Notes under the pieces: generated by a model | Database searches by the model: none | What the model was told of the DNA's origin: nothing | What the model saw: the letters and a program-made list of their open reading frames with translations, nothing else | Part shown: positions 8,410-16,506 of the stretch, piece after piece | Position numbering within the stretch: position 1 is the stretch's first letter | Layout of the letters: the number at the start of each line of letters is the position of its first letter | Translations under genes and position numbers: made by a program | DNA from: Chrysochromulina tobinii | Lineage: Eukaryota; Haptophyta; Prymnesiales; Chrysochromulinaceae | DNA: 18,294 nt | Reading direction: 5' to 3' | Assembly: GCA_001275005.1 (NCBI GenBank) | Contig: JWZX01002914.1 | Span: forward strand, 1 to 18,294

Positions 8410-11400
8410 CTAGACGCGAAACGCGGTTTCAGCTCGCACCGAGGCTGCGCGCTGCAGCACCGCGCTGCTGCTGCTCGGCACCACAGTGACCAAGCTGTTG
8501 AGCACATCAGGCTGCTTATCCTTGCCGTGGACCCCGTCATGCAGCTCGAAGGCCTCCAGCACCGACGCGCTCACAAAGCGTCCCTTGTGTTCTTGCACAT
8601 CGTGGAGTGCGCACAGGGCGAGCGTGGAGACGGCGTGCTCATACACGTGGCTAAAGGCGCGCGTCGTACTGAGCGCAAGCACGAAGACCGCGAGACAGAC
8701 GCCCAGCTCGGCGCTCGCGTCGTGCTGGGCATGCATCGGCTGGTCGTGAGGGGAAACATCGATGGCGCCAAGGGCAAGCACGACGCATGCAAGTGGGGCG
8801 CCGAGCAACTGGACAGTCGTGAGCACGAGCTGGACGCTCATTTGGATGGCGAGCTGGGCGTGGAGCGCCGTGGTGAACGCGCCGTGGTGAGCAAACGGAT
8901 GCACCATCAGGGGTACTCAGGTATCATCAGCGACAATCAGCGACAATCACCTGCTTGGGGTGCGCCGTGATGAGCGAGTGCGTGCGCGCACAGCTCGCAC
9001 AGAAGCCCAAGTTCTCGCTGCACACGAAGACGTACGCGGAGCCGTTGACGAATTCCATCGACTTTTCGAAGCACCAGAGGCAGCAGCGCACGCAGCCGGC
9101 GATGAGCTGCGAGAGCGAGGACGACTCCAGTCACAGAGCACGACGATAATCAGAGGCAATCAGAGGAAATCCGAGGCCATCCGAGGCCATCCGAGGCCAG
9201 AAGAGGCCATCACACCTGCGAGAGCGAGGACGACTCCTTGACCTCCTTCATCGCCTGCACAAGGCCTCCGAAGAGGAGCTGGATCGGGAGATCGAGATTG
9301 CGGGAGATTGCGACGGTGAGGAGCCATCGTAGGCAATCAGAGGCAATCCTATTCAATCAGAGGCCATCCCACCTGGATCGGCAGCACGACGGTAAGGACA
9401 AGCGACCCGAACGCGGCCGTCCCCAGATGGTAACGCACCACACCAAGCAGCTGCGTGACGACAGGCCAGTCCATCGCGCACTCGTCGTTGATGCTCATGA
9501 GAGACGCCTTCGTCGAGGGGCGCCCCGCCGTGCGCTCATCACAACGCGCCCCCGTGCACCCATCCACAAAGACGGAGCGGTAGACGGCGGCGCTGATCAC
9601 GAGGGCCAAGAGGGAGCCGAGGCACGCATACGACCAGAGCAGCGTGAAGGCGACGTACGCGCCCAGAGCGAGCTTCGTCTGCGTGGGCGTGAGGATCGAG
9701 CTCGCGCCCGAGATCCAGATCGGCATCTCCCATCCGAGATCTCCGAGATGCTCGAAGGGCGAGCCCCCGGCCTCCGACTCGGTCTTCACACTCTCATTCA
9801 CACTCTCCTTCACACTGTCATCGGCGACGAGGGCGAGTAATAAGAGCCCACAGAAGCCGAGGAGAAGCAGCTGGCCCAAGGCGACGACGAGGGCGAGCAA
9901 TACGAGTCCACTCGAGTGGCGCAGCGCCACAGTCGCTTCGCGCGTGAGGACCGCCACGCGCTCGACACAGCGCTCGTCATGCTTGCGCAGCAGGCAGAGC
10001 GTCAACACGTAGATGAGCAGCGTCAGCATGAAGGCGAGCCCCGCCTGAAAGAAGAGTCTCGCCTGCTCCTCAGGCACGATCGTGAGCGCGTCGCTCAGCT
10101 CATACGGGACGCTCAGATTCGTCAGATTGAATCTCGCGTGTAGCGGCGGCTGCTGGCTGAGCGCCCAGTCGACCTGCGTCGTGTTGAGCAGCGGCTGATC
10201 GCCCCCCCCCACCCAATCGGACCAGGCGTGGGAGGACGCGTTCAGAAGCCCCCGAGTGAGCTCAGAGAGATCGGACCACGCGTGGGAGGACGCGTTCAGG
10301 AACCCCTCGACAGCCTCGCCCGCGGGCGTGAGCGCCGTGCTGAGCGCATCGGTCGTCGGCTTGAAGGTGTCGTCGAGGGCGTGCTGCGTTGCGTTGAGCA
10401 CGTCACCGATCGCGTCGCCGATCGGGGTGTCCGGCCCGAACGTCTCGCCTGAGGAGGGACCCAAAGCAGTGCACTTCGTGAGCATCAGGAGGCCATCAAG
10501 AGGTGAGCGCCTCATCAGAGGCCATCAGAGGTCATCAGGAGGCCATCAGGAGGCCATCAAGAGGTGAGCGCCTCATCAGAGGCCATCAGAGGTCATCAGG
10601 AGGCCATCAGGAGGCCATCAAGAGGTGAGCGCCTCGTGCCCTCATCTCAGCTGAGCCGCCCCAGAGGGAGAGAGTCACTCAGTCGCCATCAGTTGCAATC
10701 ACCCGCGAGATCGCCGCAATCAGTCGCCAACAGTCGCAATCACCCGCGAGCTCGCAATCACCCGCGAGCTCGCCAGCCTCTGCCGCCAACTCGGCCACGC
10801 CCGAGACAGCGCCCACGGCGGTCGCGTTGAGCAGCATGCTGACGGGGTTGCGTGCGTCGAGGGCGGCATTCCACAGGTGGGCGCTCGCGTTTACGAGCTC
10901 ATCGAGATCGAGATCGAGATCTCCCGCCCGAGCTCCCACGCGAGCTCTGTGGAAGAGGAGCACGGTGAGGAGCAAAAGGAGAAACCCCACAGCGAGGAGC
11001 GCCGCGTGTACCAGCACGCCCGAGCACGCGTACAGCAGCACGAGCCACGCGACGTTCAAGGCGCTCGCGCAACCCACGCCGATCGCGACGACGCGCAGAG
11101 CGTTCGCACAGAGTGCCGTGTAAACACGCTGCACTAGCGGTGCGACATCAATGAGCCATTCGAGCGTGGCACCGGCATTTGGCAGTGTCGTGGTCGAGAC
11201 GCGATGGATCGAATGCGCACGCAGGCACAGGGGCTCTTCGTCGTCAGCCTCGAGTTGCCACACGTGCCCCGCGTCAGTTGGCGCGACCCCCAGCACAGAC
11301 GCGACCTCGACAGACACGCAAGGGCGGCCAACTGATGTGCACGCCGGCTCGACGCAGAACTCGAGCGTCGTGCTGCTCGTCTGCTCCAAGGGAACGCACC

Positions 11401-12088
11401 GGTGGAGGAGCGCGAAGGTCGAGATCGTCACGGGCCAAACCGCGCCCTTGGCGAGCGCGCAACCCTCGGCGCTCTCGTGACCGTAGTCGACGATCGTGCT
11501 TGGACCGCTGCCAGGGGATGGGCACTCGTTCACACAAAGGCCGTAGAAGCGAGCCTCCCACGGCGTCTGCATGAGCTCGGACTGCTCAAGGGCATCGGCG
11601 GCGAGCCGAGGGTACCACACGAAGGGCCGGTCGGAGAAGTCGCCCTCGCCGCACCGTTGGCCTAAGTAGTCCTTGCCATGGAGAAGCGCAGCCGGCCCTT
11701 GGCGGTACGAGTCTGAAGGCGTCAGGCGGATGGGAATCGATCGGGCACAGTCATGGATGCGTTCGCTCGGCATTGGGACTGGCTCTTGGACCAAGGCGTG
11801 CTCACAAGTGATAGCTCCGAGCACCATCCACGTCAGGCCGAACAGCACGAAGCAGAAGAAGTCCGTGCAGCGGCGGAGCTCCTTCATGTCATCGGGACCC
11901 GTCGGAGCGCGTGCGTACGGCGTGGTGAATTCAGGCTCAGCTGGTACCGACGAGGACGACGGCTTTAACGGAGTCGTTCGCATGCTCAAATCGTTGTTCA
12001 AGGGGAGGTCCAAGCTGTTGACGCGGCGTCGGCGATCCTCCTCGGATCGCAAAAGTCCATCGGCGGCTCGCGGCGTCTTCCAAATCAA
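8410..12088 (-). CDS. choline-transporter-like protein (SLC44/CTL family), five exons
   Basis: Proposed exons are 12088-10762, 10448-9373, 9278-9216, 9106-8951 and 8853-8410, totalling 3066 nt (1021 residues) with phases 1,0,0,0. The N-terminus has RRCTDFFCFVLFGLTWMVLG (first membrane segment, about 72-92), followed by a Cys-containing loop with YLGQRCG and FYGLCVNECP, as in CTL proteins. Later segments include SYACLGSLLALVISAAVYR, YHLGTAAFGSLVLTVVLPIQ, CCLWCFEKSMEFVNGSAYV (the CTL CC..C.EK....N..AY signature, split over exons) and YEHAVSTLALCALHD near the end. The family carries choline or ethanolamine across plasma or mitochondrial membranes. At 1021 residues it is longer than typical CTLs (about 650-720), mainly from an extracytoplasmic insert rich in NAS, NAT and NTT glycosylation sites. 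The start could also be 11983 (MRTTPLKP). Individual exon edges are less certain than the family. Confidence 0.88.
8854..8950 (-). other. intron 4 of the SLC44-like gene (97 bp)
   Basis: Donor CCCAAGCAG|GTGATTGTCG, acceptor CACGCCCAG|CTCGCC, phase 0. It joins HPKQ to LAIQMSVQ, leading into a membrane segment. The sense strand opens with the repeat GATTGTCGCT, twice, then CTGATG motifs. An in-frame stop (TGA at the GCTGATTG repeat or just after) blocks read-through. The acceptor is the least certain of the four. Confidence 0.6.
9107..9215 (-). other. intron 3 of the SLC44-like gene (109 bp), flanked by 22-bp direct repeat
   Basis: Donor CTCTCGCAG|GTGTGATGG, acceptor CTCTCGCAG|CTCATCGCC, phase 0, joining ESSSLSQ to LIAGCVRCC. 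The last 22 bases of the intron copy the last 22 bases of the preceding exon exactly. The body is decamer-like: GATGGCCTCG three times, then TCTGATTGCC variants, all in sense orientation. Confidence 0.8.
9107..9237 (-). repeat. 22-bp perfect direct repeat bracketing intron 3
   Basis: Bases 9107-9128 equal 9216-9237 (plus strand starts ctgcgagagcgagg). The offset of 109 bp equals the intron length. One copy is coding, the other is the 3' end of the intron. Confidence 0.93.
9279..9372 (-). other. intron 2 of the SLC44-like gene (94 bp), flanked by 9-bp direct repeat
   Basis: Donor CCGATCCAG|GTGGGATGG, acceptor CCGATCCAG|CTCCTCTTC, phase 0, joining VVLPIQ to LLFGGLVQ. The 9 bases before donor and before acceptor are identical. 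The body has GATGGCCTCTGATTG and GATTGCCTCTGATTGCC motifs in sense orientation. Confidence 0.75.
9279..9381 (-). repeat. 9-bp direct repeat bracketing intron 2
   Basis: ctggatcgg occurs at 9279-9287 and 9373-9381; the offset of 94 bp equals the intron length. It is short enough that chance contributes, but both copies sit exactly at the splice sites. Confidence 0.8.
10221..10310 (-). repeat. 54-bp coding duplication in the SLC44-like gene
   Basis: accaggcgtgggaggacgcg at 10221 recurs with one change at 10275. It encodes two copies of LNASSHAWSD, 18 residues apart, in the extracytoplasmic insert. Each carries an N-glycosylation sequon. Confidence 0.85.
10449..10761 (-). other. intron 1 of the SLC44-like gene (about 313 bp)
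   Basis: Acceptor CCTCCTCAG|GCGAGACG, phase 1. The preferred donor is CTCGCGG|GTGATTGC, giving GELAG-ETFGPD. The donor context CTCGCGGGTGATTGC occurs three times in about 65 bp, and a GC donor (GCTG|GCGAGC) would also keep frame, so the exact 5' site is ambiguous. The intron holds 61-bp tandem units built of TGATGGCCTC-like decamers. Confidence 0.65.
10490..10635 (-). repeat. 61-bp tandem repeat inside intron 1
   Basis: The marker aggtgagcgcctc starts at 10501, 10562 and 10623. Between markers lie ggccatcag and ggtcatcag subunits, which on the sense strand read CTGATGGCC and CTGATGACC, related to the decamer array at 15521-15810. Confidence 0.88.
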
Positions 12089-12307
12089 ACTTGATGATCA
12101 GTGTCATCAAGTGTGATTGTGGTCTCAACGGCGGCAACGGGTGAGTGCGCGCGCACGCGCTGCTTTGCGTCGACGGCGAAGCGCTGCTGGTGCTGCTCTA
12201 GTCAAGTCTTTTTAAATCAACCAACCGATCGGGAGGACCAAGCACGTGCTGGGCGACCCGACTCCACGAGCCAGTGGAGCACTCACCACGAGCACTGCCG
12301 CCCACGT

Positions 12308-13624
12308 TCAGTAGGTGGCCTTGACAAGCTTGGCAAGCGGTACGCCCGAGAGAATCGCCACGAACTCCTCATAGTCGACCGTTCCGCTCTTGTCGCGATC
12401 GAGCACATCGAAGGCCGTCGCCGTCTGCTCGGCCCACTCGTGGCAGCCTATGGCCGAGTCTGGCTTCCACTGCCCGAGATGCACGCAGACCCGCTCCATA
12501 CCCCCGAGGAACTCGACGCGCGAGATCGTGCCGTCCGAGTCGGTGTCGAGGGACTCGAAGGCAGGCATCAGCTCCTTCCCGCCCTCCTTTCCCGCCGAGG
12601 AGAGCTCGATCATCTGCTGTCCGACCATCAGCTGAAAGAAACTCTCCCGATCGAGAGTGACCTCACGCTTCGCATGGGTGGCTCCCTCCTCGTCGCACTT
12701 CTCACCCTCCTTCACGCCCTCGGCGCTCATCACGGCGCTCTCGGCCTCAGCTTGCGCCGTCACGAAGAGGACAGCGCGGTCGAGCAGCGACGCATACACG
12801 TCCTCGTTTTTCGAGCACCCTTGGGCGCCACAAACGGCGGCGGCGACTGCAGCGAGCTCACGCGCGTCAATCACGCCGTCATCATTCGAGTCCACCCATG
12901 TGAACAGGCTCTCTAACTCGTCTCGAAGGTCGAGGTCATTTAGTAATGTGGTCGAGAGCGCCGTCATGGTCGTTCCCTTCTCGGCCGCGGCCTTCTGCTT
13001 GGCCCTCTCGCCAGCCGCAGCCTTGGCGATCGCGCCAACATTCTGGAACGCCTGTAGCACGCCGACGAGGTTCTTGTACATGCCCAGCCGGCTTAGGGTC
13101 GAGTCCTGACGCAGCGATCGGAGAAAGCGCAGGTGGCCCGACGCACCCACGTAGCGGTCGAGCTCGCGAGCTATCACCTTGTCGGCGTTGGTGGTGAGCG
13201 TGAAGCGGTTGATGCGTCCCATGGAGCGCGTGTAGAAGTGCACCATTGGGAGCGCGAATACACCTTCGCGTCGGCATAGGTCCTTATTCTCGGCGAAGTT
13301 GACCTCGTAGAACCGCACATCCTTGCTGCCACTTTCCTCGCCACTTGCCGCAGCAGCCTTCTTGTAGCTCGCCCCCACACGGCGGCACATGGCACACCAC
13401 GGCGCGTAGAACTTGACCACAGCAATCCCATCGTACCGGAGGGCTTCATCAAACGTCTCTGCATCGAGCGCCTTGAGCATCATACGAGGTTGGGCGGCCA
13501 AGGCGTTGTGATGGCTGGCGAATTTGCTGTGGTGCGAGTCGTGGTATGATTGAGGTATGTGCTGAGGTATGATCGAGACGCCGCCGAAGCCACACCATAC
13601 AGCGGAAATCGCGAGGACGAGCAT
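12308..13624 (-). CDS. secretory thioredoxin-domain protein with three EF-hands
   Basis: I start at 13624 (MLVLAISAVWCGFGG), because this Met begins a signal-peptide-like hydrophobic stretch; the frame is open to an upstream ATG at 13792. The product is 438 residues. The thioredoxin fold spans about 47-165, with the active site WCAMC (76-80) and the cis-Pro in ALPMV (Pro126). A helical middle region follows. EF-hand loops are DSNDDGVIDARE (245-256), DTDSDGTISRVE (360-371) and DRDKSGTVDYEE (409-420), each with the usual acidic ligands and a final Glu. A degenerate fourth hand may lie near 318-335. The C-terminus (LVKATY) has no ER-retention signal. Inferred: a calcium-responsive disulfide enzyme in the secretory pathway or, by way of the ER, the plastid. 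It differs from calredoxin, where EF-hands precede thioredoxin. Confidence 0.9.
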   Translation of the reverse strand: MLVLAISAVWCGFGGVSIIPQHIPQSYHDSHHSKFASHHNALAAQPRMMLKALDAETFDEALRYDGIAVVKFYAPWCAMCRRVGASYKKAAAASGEESGSKDVRFYEVNFAENKDLCRREGVFALPMVHFYTRSMGRINRFTLTTNADKVIARELDRYVGASGHLRFLRSLRQDSTLSRLGMYKNLVGVLQAFQNVGAIAKAAAGERAKQKAAAEKGTTMTALSTTLLNDLDLRDELESLFTWVDSNDDGVIDARELAAVAAAVCGAQGCSKNEDVYASLLDRAVLFVTAQAEAESAVMSAEGVKEGEKCDEEGATHAKREVTLDRESFFQLMVGQQMIELSSAGKEGGKELMPAFESLDTDSDGTISRVEFLGGMERVCVHLGQWKPDSAIGCHEWAEQTATAFDVLDRDKSGTVDYEEFVAILSGVPLAKLVKATY

Positions 13625-14696
13625 GGCACGAGCTCTCTCCTCTCCCGACGCCCGCGCTCGCCCCTCGCTCCGGGACGCGGCACGAAGATTGCCGAAATAT
13701 CCGGGGAATTTCCTAATGAATGTAGCAATCGGGACTATGGCACTTGGTGCCGACCAGGCGGCCTTCGGCTCACTCTCGCCCGCTTCTGTCACAAAGTACG
13801 CGTAATTTACTACTTTGTCCTACCTACAACCGTGGGTACTCACCAGGGTACTGTATTGATAGTGCTGACAGCCCTGACACTCGCTCGTGAGTCTGTGTTC
13901 ACGGTCGGGTCAGTGAGTTGTACTCAGATGTACTTATCACGTGCCCCTCTTCTGTCACGACCGGCGCGTCAGCCGATCGATATGTTCATTGGATATGTTG
14001 CGGGCCCAAAGCCCCCCGAACACATAGGCTCCACGCTACATGTACAGTACAGCTGCACTCCCTCGACGCGCTTCTCCCTTGGCTTCTCAAGCACAGAGAC
14101 TTCTCCTTTACTCCCTCGGTTGAAGCGCAAAGTGCATCGCGATGCGAGGTCAAGAGACAAGATGGCAGTCCGCAGGCTGCACGGGCTGTAAAGGAGCGAC
14201 GGCTCGGGGCAAGACTCGACGCATCCTTGACCCATTCCTGGGTTCATGGCTTGTGAAGGACGCGCCACGCGCGTCACGTAGCCCGAGCGCGCGCGCCACG
14301 CCTGCAAGCCAGTGCGATTGTCGTGAGTGCGTGGCTTAGGCTTGTCAGGACCTTGTCGGCGCCCGAGTACTTCGAAAGTACCTTCTTGTTATAGCTCGGA
14401 GACCTGAGACAAGAGATAGCCAGCGTGAACGCGTCAGAGGAAGCCGGCTACGTCCTACGTGCACCTTGAAGGCGGTGCGCGCTCGCGCTCGGATGCCGAT
14501 CGCCGAAACTTGCGCGCCGCGCCGCGTGTTGCTGACCTCCGAAGATCGCCGAAGACTGCAAATGTGAAGACATTATTCGAGAAGAAACACATTATCGGCG
14601 TGATCAGATCGGGCGGAACCCCCGGTGCTGATCACTTCACGACAGGAAACGTGCCTCGCGCACAGAACGCCCACACCCGGCCTTTGCGTACTGCAA
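13625..14696. other. divergent intergenic region (about 1.07 kb)
   Basis: It lies between the start of the thioredoxin-EF-hand gene (minus) and the start of the LENG1-like gene (plus), so it should carry both promoters. Open frames here show no known domain. A small inverted repeat (GTACTT-cga-AAGTAC) sits at 14367-14381. I can place no promoter element with confidence. Confidence 0.5.
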
Positions 14697-16087
14697 ATGG
14701 GCGGGCACGGTGGCCTGAACATTCTGCCCCAAAAGAGCTGGCACGTTTGGAACCGTGCGAACCGCGAGCGAGTGGCGCGGGACGAGGCCGAGGCTGCTCA
14801 GCAGGCGGCCGACGAGGAGTTCAATGCGGCGGCTGAGCGTGCGGGGCTCAACCTGATGAAGCTCCGTGCACGTGTGACGGGCGAGGCAGGGCCGTCCACC
14901 ACCGACAGGCACGTCGCGACAGCGGGCGCTGGCCACGTCAACTTCTTCGCCGACGCCGAAGCAGCTGAGCTGCTGGCCCAGCGCGATGCGGCAGCAAAGC
15001 GCAAGGAGGCGCAGGAGATCTCTCGCATCATGCCGGACCTGGACTTGAGCAAGTCGGCGCGCGAGCCGAAGCCATGGTATGCGATGCCGCCGCGCGAGCG
15101 AGCGGGAGACGACGCTGCGCCTGCTGGCTCGGGCGTGGTGGACGCGGCGGTGCTGTGGCTGCCGGCTCCGGCCATCATTCCTGAGGGCGTCGCTGACGAG
15201 GGGAAGCATACGCGCAAGCGCGAGCGGCACCATCGCAAGCATGACAAGCATGACAAGCATGGAAAGCATGACAAGAAGAAGAAGAAGAAGAAGCACCACG
15301 CACACCACGACGAGCGAGCGCCTGCAGAGGCCCTTTCGGAGTCCGACGAGGAGGCCGAGGCGCGCGCGCTGCGTGCCAACTCCTCTCTCATGCCCCCGCC
15401 GAGGCCGCCCCCAGCTCCAGCTGCTGCCGATGCCGGTGCGGCTACGACTCTGACCCGCACCGATGGCATCGCCTCGGCCTCATCAGGCGCCCGATACGGC
15501 GCTCCTCCATGAGGAGTACCTCTGATGACCTCTGATGACCTCTGATGACCTCTGATGACCTCTGATGACCTCTTATGACCTCTGATGACCTCTGATGACC
15601 TCTGATGACCTCTGATGACCTCTGATGACCTCTGATGACCTCTGATGACCTCTGATGGCCTCTGATGACCTCTGATGACCTCTGATGACCTCTGATGGCC
15701 TCTGATGACCTCTGATGGCCTCTGATGACCTCTGATGACCTCTGATGGCCTCTGATGATCTCTGATGGCCTCTGATGGCCTCTGATGACCTCTGATGACC
15801 TCTGATGACCTCCCTCATCAGGAGCCCGATACGGCGCTCCGTGCTGGGGAGGCAGTGCGAGCAGCAGCAACAGCAGCACGGCGCCCACCACGGCGCCCAC
15901 CTCGGCCGTGACCTTCTCCTCCACGCCAGCTGTCACGCCAGCTGTGGACCCAACGGCGGCGCGCCGTGCCCAGCATGCTGCGCTGCTTGAACGGTTCAAA
16001 GAGCTCGTGGGGGACAAGGTGTCCTTGGCGCCGAAGAGGGCGCGGGGCGGCGCTACTTGGGGCAGCGGCAGTGCGTGGCACCCTTGA
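14697..16087 (+). CDS. LENG1: LENG1-like Cir_N-domain protein, two exons
   Basis: The start at 14697 begins MGGHGGLNILPQKSWHVW, the conserved N-terminus of LENG1/Cir_N proteins (N-I-L-P-x-K-S-W-H-V), followed by NRERVARDEAEA. The frame opens 24 codons earlier, but that part is not conserved. Exon 1 (14697-15486) and exon 2 (15822-16087) total 1056 nt (351 residues). Other features are HVNFFADAE, KPWYAMPP (also LENG1-like), a Lys/His-rich stretch (KHDKHDKHGKHD, then KKKKKKK), acidic and Pro-rich parts, and a C-terminal helix AALLERFKELV ending in GSAWHP. Family members are nuclear and associated with the spliceosome or co-repressors. Without splicing, translation would stop at 15512, just before a decamer array. 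The exon 2 assignment rests on frame, the duplicated junction and a sensible ending. Confidence 0.85.
15487..15821 (+). other. intron of the LENG1-like gene (335 bp, GC-AG)
   Basis: Donor CATCAG|GCGCCC, acceptor CATCAG|GAGCCC, phase 1, junction codon GGA. It keeps the frame GARYGAP across the splice and avoids the TGA at 15510-15512. The GT at 15516 (gagtacc) cannot serve, as it follows that stop. Nearly all the intron is a decamer array. Confidence 0.72.
15521..15810 (+). repeat. 29 tandem copies of the decamer TCTGATGACC
   Basis: Twenty-nine head-to-tail 10-bp units, mostly TCTGATGACC, with TCTGATGGCC variants concentrated in the right half, and single TCTTATGACC and TCTGATGATC units. The period is about one helical turn. 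The array lies wholly in the LENG1-like intron. Antisense open frames over it are by-products of a repeat that has no stop in some frames. Confidence 0.97.
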
Positions 16088-16149
16088 CGCCATCGGGAGA
16101 GACCACCCCCCTATAGGGGGGGGGGTGTTGTAACGCCATCGGGAGAGAC
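16087..16149. repeat. 17-bp direct repeat and C/G hairpin after the LENG1-like stop
   Basis: acgccatcgggagagac occurs at 16087-16103 and 16133-16149. Between them CCCCCC-TATA-GGGGGG (16106-16121, within a run of ten G) can fold as a strong hairpin. It starts at the stop codon, so it belongs to the 3' UTR. A role in RNA 3'-end formation is only a guess. Confidence 0.75.
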
Positions 16150-16506
16150 GTCACCCCCTTTGGCCGTTCGTATTAAGAGGGGCCGGGCGGGCAAACTTAG
16201 GCTGGACGTAGTCTTATCACGCGGCACCCAAAACGTGATTGATTGATGTGCCTTTATGTTCGCGCTTGCCTACTCATACTTTGCAGCACATAACACAGCA
16301 CGACCACACGCTTAAGAATCAGGTTGCAACGTGGCTTGCTCGAAAGTTGAATCTCGAGCAGGAGCTCCCGGTCCGTGGGGGTCACGTGCCGATGTGCCTG
16401 TGTGATCCGAGTATGATTCGAGCGCCTGGATGAGCGCCGTGTCGAGCGCCTGGATGAGCGCCACGTGCCGGTGGGCCGGCAGTCGGCGCACCTGTGCGCC
16501 CCCCTC
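16088..16506. other. convergent intergenic region
   Basis: It lies between the 3' ends of the LENG1-like gene (plus) and the U2AF gene (minus), so it holds both 3' UTRs. It has a repeat and hairpin at 16087-16149 and a duplicated gagcgcctggatgagcgc at about 16419-16461. No gene is evident. Confidence 0.55.

Larger units (their letters stand above)
15478..15840 (+). repeat. 28-bp direct repeat bracketing the LENG1-like intron
   Basis: Bases 15478-15505 and 15813-15840 (cctcatcagg...cggcgctcc) match at 27 of 28 positions; the one difference (c/a) falls just after the proposed splice sites. The offset of 335 bp equals the intron length. Confidence 0.92.

Noticed and set aside
8127-8540. Minus 137-codon frame overlapping the end of the SLC44-like gene
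   Set aside because: It is in another frame from exon 5, which carries the conserved C-terminal CTL segment; no domain is seen.
13550-14191. Plus-strand 213-codon frame at the thioredoxin gene's 5' end
   Set aside because: It overlaps the signal-peptide end of the minus gene, has no recognisable domain and a random-looking composition.
14637-15469. Minus-strand frames opposite the LENG1-like gene
   Set aside because: Leu/Phe-rich runs are the complement of the Lys stretch; the plus strand has the conserved Cir_N start.
15521-15810. CRISPR array or other spacer-repeat system
   Set aside because: The units are contiguous 10-mers with no spacers, and they lie inside a eukaryotic gene.
15521-15810. 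Box C/D snoRNA cluster, since TGATGA and CTGA match boxes C and D
   Set aside because: The 10-nt period leaves no room for guide sequences or terminal stems; the match follows from the decamer itself.
15442-16017. Minus-strand open frames through the decamer array (HQRSSEVIRG repeats)
   Set aside because: They are stop-free only because of the repeat, and oppose a well-supported plus-strand gene.
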